NCBI GenBank assembly: GCA_003862155.1
Contig: QOUV01000003.1
Location: 107,741 to 171,740, forward strand
Origin: Lachnospiraceae bacterium
GTDB lineage: Bacteria > Bacillota > Clostridia > Lachnospirales > Lachnospiraceae
Direction: 5' to 3'
DNA length: 64,000 nt
How positions within the stretch are numbered: the stretch's first letter is position 1; every line of letters begins with the position of its first letter. The position numbers were made by a program, and so were the translations under genes. Below, in pieces: positions 44,208 to 53,220 of this stretch. The notes beneath the pieces are model-generated. The model saw only the letters and a list, made by a program, of their open reading frames with translations. It was not told where the DNA came from and ran no database searches.

Positions 44208-45475
44208 TCCAGGTAGTCCTTCAGCTTCTTGCTTCTGCTCGGGTGGCGGAGCTTTCTCAAGGCCTTGGCCTCGATCTGTCTGATACGCTCACGTGTGACA
44301 TTAAACTCCTTGCCGACCTCCTCAAGAGTTCTGCTCCTGCCGTCTTCAAGTCCGAAACGCAGGATCAGGACTTTTTTCTCACGAGGAGTCAGTGTATCTA
44401 AAACTTCGTTGAGCTGCTCCTTCAGCAGTGTGAATGTAGCTGCATCTGCCGGTACCGGAACATTTTCATCCTGAATGAAATCTCCAAGGTGTGAATCTTC
44501 CTCTTCGCCGATAGGTGTCTCAAGTGAAACAGGCTCCTGGCTTATCTTTAAGATCTCTCTTACGCGGTCTACCGGCATATCCATCTCTTTCGCGATCTCC
44601 TCCGGGGTCGGCTCACGGCCTAACTCCTGGAGCAGCTGACGAGAAACGCGGATAAGCTTATTGATAGTCTCAACCATGTGGACCGGGATACGGATCGTAC
44701 GCGCCTGATCTGCGATAGCCCTTGTGATGGCCTGACGGATCCACCATGTGGCGTATGTCGAGAACTTGTAGCCCTTCTTGTAGTCGAACTTCTCAACAGC
44801 CTTTATGAGTCCGAGATTTCCCTCCTGGATAAGGTCGAGGAAGAGCATTCCCCTGCCGACGTATCTCTTGGCGATCGATACAACGAGACGAAGGTTTGCC
44901 TCCGCGAGCTTCTTCTTTGCCGCGCTCTTCTCGGCCGGTGTGCCCGACTCGATCTGCTTTGCGAGAGCAGTCTCCTGATCAGCTGTAAGGAGAGGTACTT
45001 TTCCGATCTCCTTTAGGTACATACGGACAGGATCCTCTAATGAGACACCGTCTGGTACCGAGAGGTCGATATTGCTCATATCTACCTCTTCCTCATCTGT
45101 ATCCGGGAAATCGTCCGGCTCAGGTACGTCATCGAGGTCTCCGGCGTCATCCGTGCGGAGCACTTCTATGGAGTTGTTCTCAAGAAAATCGAGTATCTTG
45201 TCGAACTGCTTGTCGTTTAAGTTCAGCTCTTTGAAATAATCTTTTATCTCGTCGTACTCTAAAACATTCTTCTTTTTCTTTGCAACATCGAGGATATCCT
45301 GAAGCTTCTTGGTGAAGAGAGCTTCCTTTGCTGCAGTAGTCGGCTCTTTTTTGGTCGACTTCTTCTTTGCAGCAGAAGACTTCTTTGTACTGGAAGCAGA
45401 AGACTTTTTCGCGGCAGTAGTCTTCTTAGCTGTCGTCTTCTTTTCAGTTGTCTCTGTCTGCTTTTTTTCAGCCAT
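44204..45475 (-). CDS. rpoD: primary sigma factor, RNA polymerase sigma-A
   Basis: 423 residues. Region 1.1 (about 50-110), region 1.2/2 ([20 protein letters not shown] and [20 protein letters not shown]), region 3, and region 4 helix-turn-helix ([20 protein letters not shown]) are complete. The first 48 residues are a Lys/Ala/Thr/Ser-rich tail ahead of region 1.1, not part of the usual sigma-A. Order dnaG-rpoD-trmK is the typical firmicute macromolecular-synthesis operon. Confidence 0.97.
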   Translation of the reverse strand: MAEKKQTETTEKKTTAKKTTAAKKSSASSTKKSSAAKKKSTKKEPTTAAKEALFTKKLQDILDVAKKKKNVLEYDEIKDYFKELNLNDKQFDKILDFLENNSIEVLRTDDAGDLDDVPEPDDFPDTDEEEVDMSNIDLSVPDGVSLEDPVRMYLKEIGKVPLLTADQETALAKQIESGTPAEKSAAKKKLAEANLRLVVSIAKRYVGRGMLFLDLIQEGNLGLIKAVEKFDYKKGYKFSTYATWWIRQAITRAIADQARTIRIPVHMVETINKLIRVSRQLLQELGREPTPEEIAKEMDMPVDRVREILKISQEPVSLETPIGEEEDSHLGDFIQDENVPVPADAATFTLLKEQLNEVLDTLTPREKKVLILRFGLEDGRSRTLEEVGKEFNVTRERIRQIEAKALRKLRHPSRSKKLKDYLE

Positions 45476-45486
45476 AAAAATTCTCC

Positions 45487-47298
45487 TTATGCGTTCGGAA
45501 TATGCAGTTTGCTGATCTCCGAAAGTGATTCATTTTTCTGTCGTACAAGTTCAAAACGGGCCACGTCGGTCGCTTCAAGCGAATTCATCCGCTCATCGTA
45601 TGCCTTCGCAACAACCCTCGAAAGGGTCTGGGTAAAGGCTCTGCCTCTTTCATCTTTCGGTGTCGCCTGAAGATCTCTCACATACTCGTGAAAAATACGT
45701 GACACGACGTTCTGATCCTCTATTTCGTCAAACGAATCTATGATAGCAGCGGGATTCATGATCCCGCTCTTTTGCATCTGATCGTACATCTCGTACGCTG
45801 TGCTTCTTAACACTCCCTCCTGAAAATCAGGTGGTTTTAAAAATTTAAATACGACCTCGAAGAGGTCCGGTCTGTAAGATACCCACGACAGCAAAAGACT
45901 CTGGCTCTTGTCAACAGTCCCTGCGGCAGGTCCCTTGCCGTGTGGCCTGACAGGATCCTGATTCCCCGCGCTGTAACGCGATCTGGCTCTTGCAGAAGTC
46001 TTTATAATCTCCTGTGCCGCCGTCTCCTTTACGAGGCTTCTCATGGCTTCTACAGGGATATTAAACTCCTTGCAGACGGCATCGGTATAATTGTCTCTCT
46101 CGAGCTGTTCCTTAAAGCCGCAGAGCTTCTTCGCGATCTCCCGCTGGAACTCTGTCCGCATACCCGGGTCTGTCGTATCGTAGTTCTTCTGAAGCTGCCT
46201 TATCTCAAAGATAAAGAAGTTCTCAGCCTCATCTATCCTCTTCTGATACTCGTCCGAGCCGATGGCCTTAATAAATTCGTCCGGATCCTTGTAAGGGTCC
46301 ATATGAATTATCCTCGGGGTGATGCCCTCTTTTCTAAGCATCGGGATGGCCCTCAAAGCTGCCTTGATGCCTGCCCCGTCACTGTCATACGAGAGATACA
46401 CATCCTTCGTAAAGCGGCTAATGACCGACACCTGACCGGTCGTAAGGGAAGTTCCAAGCGACGCCACCGCACAGTCAAAACCGCCCTGGTGGAGCGCTAT
46501 AACATCCATATATCCCTCGCAGAGGATAAAATACCCTCTCCTCGATCTTCTCGCCAGAAAAAGTCCGTAGAGCGTATGGCTCTTGTCAAAAATCTCGGTC
46601 TCCGGAGAGTTCAGGTACTTCGGCTGTCCGTCTCCCATGACACGTCCGCCAAAGCCTATGACCTTCGAATACTGATCCATTATCGGAAACATAGCCCTGT
46701 TGAAGAACTTGTCCCGAACGCCACGCTCGTCAAACGTAAAAAGACCTGTATCTTTTAATATATCGTCCTTATAGCCCTTTTTCTTTAGATGTCTGTACAG
46801 ATCATCTGAAAAAGCATCCGAGTAGCCGAGACCGAAACTGATCATCGTCTTGTCTGACAGCCCGCGCTTTTTAAAATATGCGAGGCAGGCCTTTCCGTGG
46901 TCGCTGTGAAGGAGCGAATAGTAGTAGTACGCTGCCTCCTTCTGTGCAGCGAGGAGCAGGTCACGTCTCTGCCTCCTCCTCTTCTGCTCCGGCGTATCCG
47001 CGCTCTCCTTTAAAGTGATGCCAGCCCTCTGTGCAAGTGCCCTGACAGCCTCCGGGAAGGACATGTGCAGGTAATTCTCATAAAACTGGTATACCGTCCC
47101 GCTCGCACCGCAGCCAAAGCAGTGGTACATCTGCCTCTGTGGATTCACAGAAAACGAAGGGCTTTTCTCACTGTGGAACGGGCAGAGTCCAAAATAGTTC
47201 GACCCGCTTTTCTTCAGAGGGACGTATTCGCCGATGACTTCTACAATGTCATTGGCACGTCTGACCTCTTCGATGGTGTTCTGATCATAATGACTCAA
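45487..47298 (-). CDS. dnaG: DNA primase
   Basis: 603 residues. N-terminal zinc finger CPFH...CFGCG (about 40-65), the TOPRIM core with [15 protein letters not shown] near 260 and [12 protein letters not shown] near 308, and a C-terminal DnaB-binding helical domain. Makes replication primers. 11 bases upstream of rpoD. Confidence 0.97.
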   Translation of the reverse strand: MSHYDQNTIEEVRRANDIVEVIGEYVPLKKSGSNYFGLCPFHSEKSPSFSVNPQRQMYHCFGCGASGTVYQFYENYLHMSFPEAVRALAQRAGITLKESADTPEQKRRRQRRDLLLAAQKEAAYYYYSLLHSDHGKACLAYFKKRGLSDKTMISFGLGYSDAFSDDLYRHLKKKGYKDDILKDTGLFTFDERGVRDKFFNRAMFPIMDQYSKVIGFGGRVMGDGQPKYLNSPETEIFDKSHTLYGLFLARRSRRGYFILCEGYMDVIALHQGGFDCAVASLGTSLTTGQVSVISRFTKDVYLSYDSDGAGIKAALRAIPMLRKEGITPRIIHMDPYKDPDEFIKAIGSDEYQKRIDEAENFFIFEIRQLQKNYDTTDPGMRTEFQREIAKKLCGFKEQLERDNYTDAVCKEFNIPVEAMRSLVKETAAQEIIKTSARARSRYSAGNQDPVRPHGKGPAAGTVDKSQSLLLSWVSYRPDLFEVVFKFLKPPDFQEGVLRSTAYEMYDQMQKSGIMNPAAIIDSFDEIEDQNVVSRIFHEYVRDLQATPKDERGRAFTQTLSRVVAKAYDERMNSLEATDVARFELVRQKNESLSEISKLHIPNA

Positions 47299-48311
47299 TA
47301 ACCGTCCACCTCCCAGGCCCTTGGTACGAAAAATTCCGAAAACTTCGTTCTGCAGTAGCTGTCAGTCATCCCTGCAATATAGTCGCAGATGATCCTCTCC
47401 TGCGTATCTCCGTTGCGCCCGATAGCATTGTAGTACTTCTCCGGCAGCGCATCCGGGTGATCGTTGTAATACTCAAATAATAGCTTTATCATCCTCTTGG
47501 CTTTGACTTCCTCGCCCTTCGCCTTCGGATTCTTGTAGACATTCCTGAACAAAAATGCCCTTAAGTCGTGCGATGCCTCGCGGATCTCATCCGACATCCT
47601 GATATCCGGGGAATCTATGCTCGTCATGACCACATCGTGGATCATAGTGTTAAGTCTCTCCTTGGCATTCATGCCGAGAGTGTTCCTGATCTCTTTCGGG
47701 ATCTCCTCCTCAGTAATGATCTCGCCCCTTATCGCATCGTCTACATCTGCGTAGATATACGCAATTTTATCAGAAATTCGTACAACTGCCCCTTCCGGCG
47801 TATGAGGATGGCCTTCCGTCTGGTGGTTCCTGATGCCGTCACGGACCTCCCAGGTAAGATTTAGGCCCTGTCCGTCCTTCTCGAGTTTCTCGACGATGCG
47901 AACTGACTGCTCAGAATGTGAAAACCCGTCCTTCGCCACTGAATCAAGGACAGCTTCCCCCGCATGTCCAAAAGGCGTATGCCCTAAGTCATGGCCCAGT
48001 GCTATGGCCTCTATAAGCGATTCGTTAAGTCTCAGGGCCTTTCCTATGGTCCTGGCATTCTGCGCAACCTCGAGCGTATGAGACATGCGGGTCCTGTAAT
48101 GGTCACCCATCGGATACAAAAAGACCTGAGTCTTGTTCATCAGCCTCCGAAATGACTTACTGTGAAGTATCCTGTCCCTGTCTCTCTGAAACAGAGGCCT
48201 GATGTCGCACTGCTTCTCCTCTCTGTCCCTGCCCCTGGATTCGGTGTCCAGAGTCGCATACGGAGAAAGCTCCTCTTTCTCCATCTGCTCCAGCCTCTCT
48301 CTGATCAGCAT
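47295..48311 (-). CDS. dgt: dGTP triphosphohydrolase-like protein
   Basis: HD-domain dNTPase of 338 residues. HTLEVAQNARTIGKAL and ALGHDLGHTPFGHAGE carry the H...HD...D metal ligands. Start chosen at the ATG at 48311, eight bases after AGGGG; the frame extends upstream through tRNA-Leu, so a longer call would be false. Overlaps dnaG by four bases. Confidence 0.92.
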   Translation of the reverse strand: MLIRERLEQMEKEELSPYATLDTESRGRDREEKQCDIRPLFQRDRDRILHSKSFRRLMNKTQVFLYPMGDHYRTRMSHTLEVAQNARTIGKALRLNESLIEAIALGHDLGHTPFGHAGEAVLDSVAKDGFSHSEQSVRIVEKLEKDGQGLNLTWEVRDGIRNHQTEGHPHTPEGAVVRISDKIAYIYADVDDAIRGEIITEEEIPKEIRNTLGMNAKERLNTMIHDVVMTSIDSPDIRMSDEIREASHDLRAFLFRNVYKNPKAKGEEVKAKRMIKLLFEYYNDHPDALPEKYYNAIGRNGDTQERIICDYIAGMTDSYCRTKFSEFFVPRAWEVDGY

Positions 48312-48354
48312 AAGCATATCCCCTTTCGTTGTCCAAAAAGCCACCTTCAAAGAA

Positions 48355-48400
48355 AATAAGACAACAAAGGAGCGGATTATCTGAAAATAACCGCTCCTTT
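48355..48400 (-). terminator. tRNA-Leu(CAG) terminator
   Basis: AAAGGAGCGG pairs with CCGCTCCTTT around a 15-base loop, followed by TGTTGTCTTATTTTC on the minus strand. Confidence 0.7.
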
Positions 48401-48413
48401 CCTTAAAAAATAA

Positions 48414-48497
48414 TGCAGGAAAAGGGACTTGAACCCTCATGATATTGCTATCACAAGCACCTGAAGCTTGCGCGTCTGCCAATTCCGCCATTCCTGC
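48414..48497 (-). tRNA. tRNA-Leu (CAG)
   Basis: 84 bases with a long variable arm; anticodon loop TTCAGGT on stem CAAGC/GCTTG; acceptor GCAGGAA with TTCCTGC, A73. Confidence 0.95.
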
Positions 48498-48525
48498 TTC
48501 TGCTCCGTTCACACGGATACATCAT

Positions 48526-48554
48526 ATATTACTCTTTTTATGAAAACATGTCAA
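48526..48554 (-). promoter_or_regulatory. promoter of tRNA-Leu(CAG)
   Basis: TTGACA (48549-48554) and TAATAT (48526-48531), spacer 17. Confidence 0.8.
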
Positions 48555-48606
48555 GCATTTTTTCTTAAGTAACTACCTCATGCACACGCCTCCGATGCCA
48601 GATCAT

Positions 48607-48641
48607 ATAAAAAACATCCGGCGCCTTTCGGCACCGGATGT
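48607..48641 (-). terminator. tRNA-Leu(AAG) terminator
   Basis: ACATCCGG...GCC pairs with GGC...CCGGATGT around GAAA, then TTTTTTAT on the minus strand. Confidence 0.8.
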
Positions 48642-48653
48642 CTCAAAAATCTA

Positions 48654-48737
48654 TGCGGAAGAAGGGACTTGAACCCTCACGATATTGCTATCACAAGATC
48701 CTTAGTCTTGCTCGTCTGCCAGTTCCGACACTTCCGC
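48654..48737 (-). tRNA. tRNA-Leu (AAG)
   Basis: 84 bases with a long variable arm nearly identical to the neighbouring tRNA-Leu. Anticodon loop CTAAGGA on stem CAAGA/TCTTG gives anticodon AAG, with adenosine at the wobble position. Acceptor GCGGAAG with CTTCCGC. Confidence 0.93.
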
Positions 48738-48786
48738 AGCTATTAAATTCTGTCTCCGTTTTGATCTCTCTCGCGGCGACTTCATT

Positions 48787-48815
48787 ATAATATCAAAAGC
48801 CCTGTCGAATGTCAA
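48787..48815 (-). promoter_or_regulatory. promoter of tRNA-Leu(AAG)
   Basis: TTGACA (48810-48815) and TATTAT (48787-48792), spacer 17. Confidence 0.8.
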
Positions 48816-48867
48816 GCCTTTTTTTCATTTTTTTATATTTTTTCAAAAAATCCTTATTTTTGGACTA

Positions 48868-51420
48868 TTACAGCCAGCGCTTCTCAAACTGATCCTTCGG
48901 CAGCGGCTTGTCATAGAGGAATCCCTGGATCATATCGACATCCATATTCTTAAGGACGTCCTGCTGCTTCTCACGCTCGACTCCCTCGACTACTACGTTC
49001 AAGTCGACGGCATCAGCCAGCTGTGAGACCGAGCGCACGAAGGCATCCGAGTAGCTGTCAGAATCGATATCGTCTATAAAGCACTTGTCGATCTTTAACT
49101 CGTCAAGCGGAAGCTGCTTCATGTGTGAAAGCGACGAGTAGCCTGTTCCAAAATCGTCGAGCGCGAACCTGACTCCGAGCTCATGGATATCCTCCAGGAC
49201 TCTTTTTATCTTGTCCATGTCATTTATAGCCATCCCCTCGGTAACTTCGAGGACAAGATTGTCCGGTTCTATGCCTGACACTTTAAGAGCATTCGCTATC
49301 GTATGCACAACATCGTTCTGGAGCAGCTGGAGGACTGAGAGGTTGACATTTACCTTGTACTCCGGGTGTCCAAACTCGTTCCAGTGGTGGCAGGTCCTGC
49401 AGGCCTCGATCAGCACGTGTTCTCCGATCGGGATAATAAGCCCTAAATACTCCGCCATCGGGATAAATTTTGATGGAGGCATAAAGCCGAGCTTGTGAGA
49501 ATCCCAGCGCACCAGTGCCTCCGCGCCGCAGCATCTGCTCTCTCCGTTTGTGATATCGACAACAGGCTGATAGTACACGAGAAATTCCCTGCAGTCGTCT
49601 GCCACAGCCTCGCGCAGTGCCTTCTCGACATTAAGCCTGTCTGGCGGCATTTTTATCTCTACATCCGCAAAAATATCCGACTTATTCTTGCCCTTGGCCT
49701 TGGCTTCGTGCAGGGCAAAATCCGCCTTCGAGAGCAGACCATCCTCCTCGTCACCATCCTGAGGGAAATTTACGGCGCCCATTCCAGCTGTACAGTAGTA
49801 GTCGTTTCCGTCCAGTGAAAACGGCTTTTCGAAACGGCTCTGGATCTTCTGCATCAGCTTTTTCATCTCTTCGATATCTGAAGAAGGAATAAGGATCGCG
49901 AACTCGTCTCCACCAACACGGTAGCACTGGGCCTCTTTTCTTACGATCTGCTGGATAGACCAGGCCGTCTTTTTCAGGAATTTGTCTGCAAGGACATGGC
50001 CAAGTCCGTCATTCAGCTCATTGAAATCGTCGAGGTCTAAAAGTATCAGAGACCCCATCCCCTGTCCGCGCTTTGCGTCATTTATGCATGTCTCAAAATC
50101 AGCGTGAAAACGGTGCCTGTTGTAAAGCCCGGTCAGATCGTCGATATCGGCCGACTCTGTGAGTTTCTTCTGATACTGCTTCTGTTTCGTGATGTCTGAG
50201 ATCGCAAAGACTAAGACTTTAAGACCGCCGCGCTGGCTGGCTCTCGTCATATTTACCTGGTAAATATCTCCGGTGCCTGAAGCCGCGAACTCTCCTGTCA
50301 TTTTATCCTGGTCCTCAGAAGGTCCGGGGATAAGGAACTGCCTTCTGAAAAGCTCGTCGTTTAATGAGTCTTCAAAAAGCTTTTTTGCAGCCTCGTTCAT
50401 ATACAGATCTTCCTTGGTCGACGCATCAAAAACAGCCACCGCCGAAGAAGAATTGTCAAATACCGTCCTTATAAAATCATCTGCTTCTGCTACAGCATTC
50501 GAAAGTCCGGCGAACTCAACTTTCGTCCGGAGGATTTCTCCCGCCTGGCGCACAAAACTGATCTCGTCGCTCTGCCAGGTCTTTTCAGAATCTGTCTTCA
50601 GGAAGCAAAGGTAGAGTCCGTCTTCAGTACTTCCAATGGACACGAAAATGCCGGCACTTATCCCGCACTTCACAAAGAACTGCTTAAATTCATTTGAAAT
50701 AATGGAATCTGAGGAGATGGTATAGGTCTTTCCATCCATGAACGGAATATCAGATACAGGCATACCATTAAGCGATCCAAGTGAAGCCGTTCCGGCACTC
50801 CCGGATTGCTTTATGATCTGCGCCACTCCACTATCTTCCTTTACGATAAGTGAGACATCCGGATCTACGCACAGCATCGACTGCTTTATGATATCGTCAG
50901 CCGCCCTGTCAAAGCTTACCTTGAAATTTATATCCTCTGTCAGCTTGGAAAGGGACTTAAACATCCGTCTCGATCTCTCGAGCCTTGAAATGTCATCGCG
51001 ATTTTTCCTGATGTCGTCAGTCCTTTGTGAGAGTTCTTCTTTCAGATTGCAGTATGTGGTGAGACTCTCCGATAAGACTTTCGTAATCCTGTCGAACTGC
51101 GTATCATCAGTGCCATCTGTAAAAAGGAAGATCACAAATCTCACTTTTCCATCCGGATTGCGGATGGCAAGTCCCCTGATCTTCCCGTTCTCGCCGATCT
51201 GGATATCGCTTACATCTGCGACATCGTAATCGGCAAATGAAGACGCTGCATTTCTGAGCTCGTCTGCAGAAATCTGCGATCTCAAATATTTCTCCTGATC
51301 CGGGTCAGTAAAATATTCAAAAACGTTCTTACTGCCGCGTTGTAAAATACAGGCTGAAATCTGCTCGATCTCTAAGAATTCTCTCAGTGTGTCTGTTAAA
51401 TCACTTATTATATCTGACAT
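48868..51420 (-). CDS. GAF-PAS-GGDEF-EAL cyclic-di-GMP protein
   Basis: 850 residues with no membrane helix. Order: helical/unknown start (1-150), GAF-like (about 155-300), PAS (about 308-415), GGDEF with an intact GGDEF motif at 503-507, and EAL (about 600-845) with AEALVRW, NVNLSVLQL and DDFGTGYSSL. Both catalytic motifs look intact, so it may make and degrade c-di-GMP with one activity dominant under sensor control. Eight bases after the HEAT-methyltransferase gene, probably cotranscribed. Confidence 0.92.
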   Translation of the reverse strand: MSDIISDLTDTLREFLEIEQISACILQRGSKNVFEYFTDPDQEKYLRSQISADELRNAASSFADYDVADVSDIQIGENGKIRGLAIRNPDGKVRFVIFLFTDGTDDTQFDRITKVLSESLTTYCNLKEELSQRTDDIRKNRDDISRLERSRRMFKSLSKLTEDINFKVSFDRAADDIIKQSMLCVDPDVSLIVKEDSGVAQIIKQSGSAGTASLGSLNGMPVSDIPFMDGKTYTISSDSIISNEFKQFFVKCGISAGIFVSIGSTEDGLYLCFLKTDSEKTWQSDEISFVRQAGEILRTKVEFAGLSNAVAEADDFIRTVFDNSSSAVAVFDASTKEDLYMNEAAKKLFEDSLNDELFRRQFLIPGPSEDQDKMTGEFAASGTGDIYQVNMTRASQRGGLKVLVFAISDITKQKQYQKKLTESADIDDLTGLYNRHRFHADFETCINDAKRGQGMGSLILLDLDDFNELNDGLGHVLADKFLKKTAWSIQQIVRKEAQCYRVGGDEFAILIPSSDIEEMKKLMQKIQSRFEKPFSLDGNDYYCTAGMGAVNFPQDGDEEDGLLSKADFALHEAKAKGKNKSDIFADVEIKMPPDRLNVEKALREAVADDCREFLVYYQPVVDITNGESRCCGAEALVRWDSHKLGFMPPSKFIPMAEYLGLIIPIGEHVLIEACRTCHHWNEFGHPEYKVNVNLSVLQLLQNDVVHTIANALKVSGIEPDNLVLEVTEGMAINDMDKIKRVLEDIHELGVRFALDDFGTGYSSLSHMKQLPLDELKIDKCFIDDIDSDSYSDAFVRSVSQLADAVDLNVVVEGVEREKQQDVLKNMDVDMIQGFLYDKPLPKDQFEKRWL

Positions 51421-51428
51421 TGTGTTCT

Positions 51429-52913
51429 TTACTTTTCTACTTTCAATATAAAAATGCTGCGTCTCTCATCAAACGGCATCTCGTCAATAAATTCGATGTT
51501 TTTCGATCTCCTGGCCATGGCTTTTATCTCATTTCCCTCGGAAGTCAGATAAAAGGCCTTTCCGCCATCTCTTAAAATCTTCACACTCTCTTTCGCGAGC
51601 TTCTCGAAAAACTCCTGCCTGTCTGACTCTTCTTTTTCAAAGAGGTCAGGAAGCTCCGAGATTATCTCGTCGAAAGGCTCCTCTGTTTCAAAGGTAAAAG
51701 CCGATCTGTGGACGAAGTTTACTTTTCTGCCCTTGAGTGAGGCGTTCTCTCTGCCCGCTTCGATCGCATCCGCATTCGTATCGAGCGCAAACATCACCTT
51801 TGTCCGAAGCAGCTCGTCCCGCTCAAGCAGAAGGGTTCCGTTCCCCGCAAAGAGATCGCATACTCTCGCGTAGGAACTCAGGCAGTCATCTAACATGTAG
51901 GCCATAAGTGCCGCCTTTACAGGCTGCATCGATGTGGACAACCGGTTTCTGCAATAGACAAACCTCTGATCCGCATCAAGCGGCCGCATAAAGAGCATAT
52001 AACCGCCTGACTTCTTCCTGTAAAAATGAAGTTCCGTATCATAAGGGGGTTCATTCAAGAACTTCCCGCCAGATGACCTTAAAAGCTCTCCTGTGAATCG
52101 CTTCACCTGCTTTTCGGCCCTGTCTCCAGTCTCATGGATACGCACTCTGACGGAAACGTTTCCATTATAAACTTTTTCTAAAAATGATGCAATAGCCGAA
52201 TGACGGATTTCCTGACCTGTTTTTTCAGGTTCAAGTGTAAAAGCACCGGGGATGATATATTCAAGGTGGTCATAAATGCGAAGATCCCTGACACCTGCTA
52301 TATCATTTGGATATAGCAGAACTCCCAGCGGAGAAAACCCTTTTTCGATTCCGCGTTCATTCAGTGCCTTTTTTAAAGTCTCATAGAAACGCCTCTGCGG
52401 CACCATCAGGACCATCGAGTCCTTTGGCACAGAAAATAAAGCTCTCTTCCTGGACTGGTTCGGAAGCAGCGCTGCAATCGCTTTCCTCTCAGCTAAGATA
52501 TGCTTCATATCGGATTCTTCAAACCTGCCTGAGTCTATCTCCCTGAGGCGCTCCCGCAGCGCTTCAATCTCGTCTTCGGAGAGCTTTTCCTTCCCGCCGC
52601 CCACTGCAAGAGCTTTCAGGTAGCTCTCTCTTACAAAAAGTGTCGTCTCACTCCGGTATGCATCGATTAGCGCCGCCCTTGCGGCGTCATCCGAGGCCAG
52701 GGAGAGTTCTCCCAGAAGAAGTGCCGCCGATTTGCGGGACTTGGCGTCGTCCGCTTTAAGGCACCCCAGTATCGCTTCAAGAGCTTCCCTGTCATTTAAT
52801 ATAGTTTTCTTTACGCCCGCGTCTTCCTTCAATGTCTTTCTAATGGTCGAAAGTGTCTGGCGCAGATCAGTGTTATTTTTCAGATTGTCGAGCTGAGTTT
52901 TTAAATTTTCCAT
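51429..52913 (-). CDS. HEAT-like repeat / SAM-methyltransferase fusion
   Basis: 494 residues. Residues about 1-160 are helical repeats resembling HEAT/ARM. The C-terminal half is a class I SAM methyltransferase of the UPF0020/TrmN type: RFVYCRNRLSTSMQPVKAAL, motif I CDLFAGNGTLLLERDEL (near 350), and FALDTNADAIEAG as the ribose-binding acidic loop. The family's catalytic N/DPP[FY] motif is replaced by ISELPDLF, and no THUMP domain is seen. The substrate, if any, is unknown. No Shine-Dalgarno precedes the ATG; an extended -10 lies six bases upstream. Confidence 0.75.
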   Translation of the reverse strand: MENLKTQLDNLKNNTDLRQTLSTIRKTLKEDAGVKKTILNDREALEAILGCLKADDAKSRKSAALLLGELSLASDDAARAALIDAYRSETTLFVRESYLKALAVGGGKEKLSEDEIEALRERLREIDSGRFEESDMKHILAERKAIAALLPNQSRKRALFSVPKDSMVLMVPQRRFYETLKKALNERGIEKGFSPLGVLLYPNDIAGVRDLRIYDHLEYIIPGAFTLEPEKTGQEIRHSAIASFLEKVYNGNVSVRVRIHETGDRAEKQVKRFTGELLRSSGGKFLNEPPYDTELHFYRKKSGGYMLFMRPLDADQRFVYCRNRLSTSMQPVKAALMAYMLDDCLSSYARVCDLFAGNGTLLLERDELLRTKVMFALDTNADAIEAGRENASLKGRKVNFVHRSAFTFETEEPFDEIISELPDLFEKEESDRQEFFEKLAKESVKILRDGGKAFYLTSEGNEIKAMARRSKNIEFIDEMPFDERRSIFILKVEK

Positions 52914-52919
52914 ACAGGT

Positions 52920-52928
52920 ATTTTAGCA
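52920..52928 (-). promoter_or_regulatory. extended -10 abutting the start codon
   Basis: TGCTAAAAT on the minus strand ends six bases before the ATG, so transcription would begin at or next to the start codon (leaderless). No good -35 and no ribosome site are seen. Confidence 0.45.
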
Positions 52929-53031
52929 AACTACTGCCAAAAAATCATCGTTTTTTATATTGGGTTCACTTGTTTTGGTAAAGTTGCACAAAAATCAGTC
53001 GTCATTTTTGTGAAATTTGTTGGATTGACTA

Positions 53032-53060
53032 TTGCAAAAAAGGCTTCTCCGGATTATACT
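53032..53060 (+). promoter_or_regulatory. promoter of the sRNA candidate
   Basis: TTGCAA (53032-53037) and TATACT (53055-53060) with exactly 17 bases between, on the plus strand between two minus-strand genes. Confidence 0.8.
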
Positions 53061-53066
53061 ATAAGA

Positions 53067-53174
53067 GACTTAAGGAATGAACCCCTTCAAAGATTCCTTA
53101 AATCATTTCCCCTTTTATATTTTTATAACCCCCCTTTTTGAAAGCATCCTCCCCCGGGATGCTTCCTTTTTTTT
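53067..53174 (+). ncRNA. candidate small RNA with four C-rich unpaired tracts
   Basis: About 107 bases from a consensus promoter to an intrinsic terminator. A 9-bp perfect stem (TTAAGGAAT 53070-53078 with ATTCCTTAA 53093-53101) closes a 14-base loop holding ACCCC. Then come TTTCCCCTTTT, a small TTATA/TATAA hairpin, and AACCCCCCTTTTT. The terminator stem (AAGCATCC with GGATGCTT, 53142-53164) has a CCCCC loop and is followed by eight T residues. No frame with a ribosome site is seen. C-rich unpaired tracts facing Shine-Dalgarno sequences are how RsaE/RoxS- and LhrC-type sRNAs work; a similar role here is inferred. Confidence 0.7.
53142..53174 (+). terminator. sRNA terminator
   Basis: Stem AAGCATCC/GGATGCTT, loop TCCCCCG, then CCTTTTTTTT. 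Confidence 0.85.
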
Positions 53175-53192
53175 GCCAAAAAACGCACTAGT

Positions 53193-53220
53193 AAAGGCAC
53201 CGGAACCCCGGTGCCTTTTT
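53193..53220. terminator. terminator of the PAS gene
   Basis: AAAGGCACCGG with CCGGTGCCTTT, loop AACC. The T-run is seven on the plus strand and three on the minus strand, so it may act in both directions, mainly as backup stop for the sRNA. Confidence 0.65.

Noticed and set aside
48312..48512. N-terminal extension of the dGTPase frame (MNGAEAGMAELADAQASG)
   Set aside because: This is tRNA-Leu(CAG) and its terminator read as protein; the real start has AGGGG eight bases before 48311.
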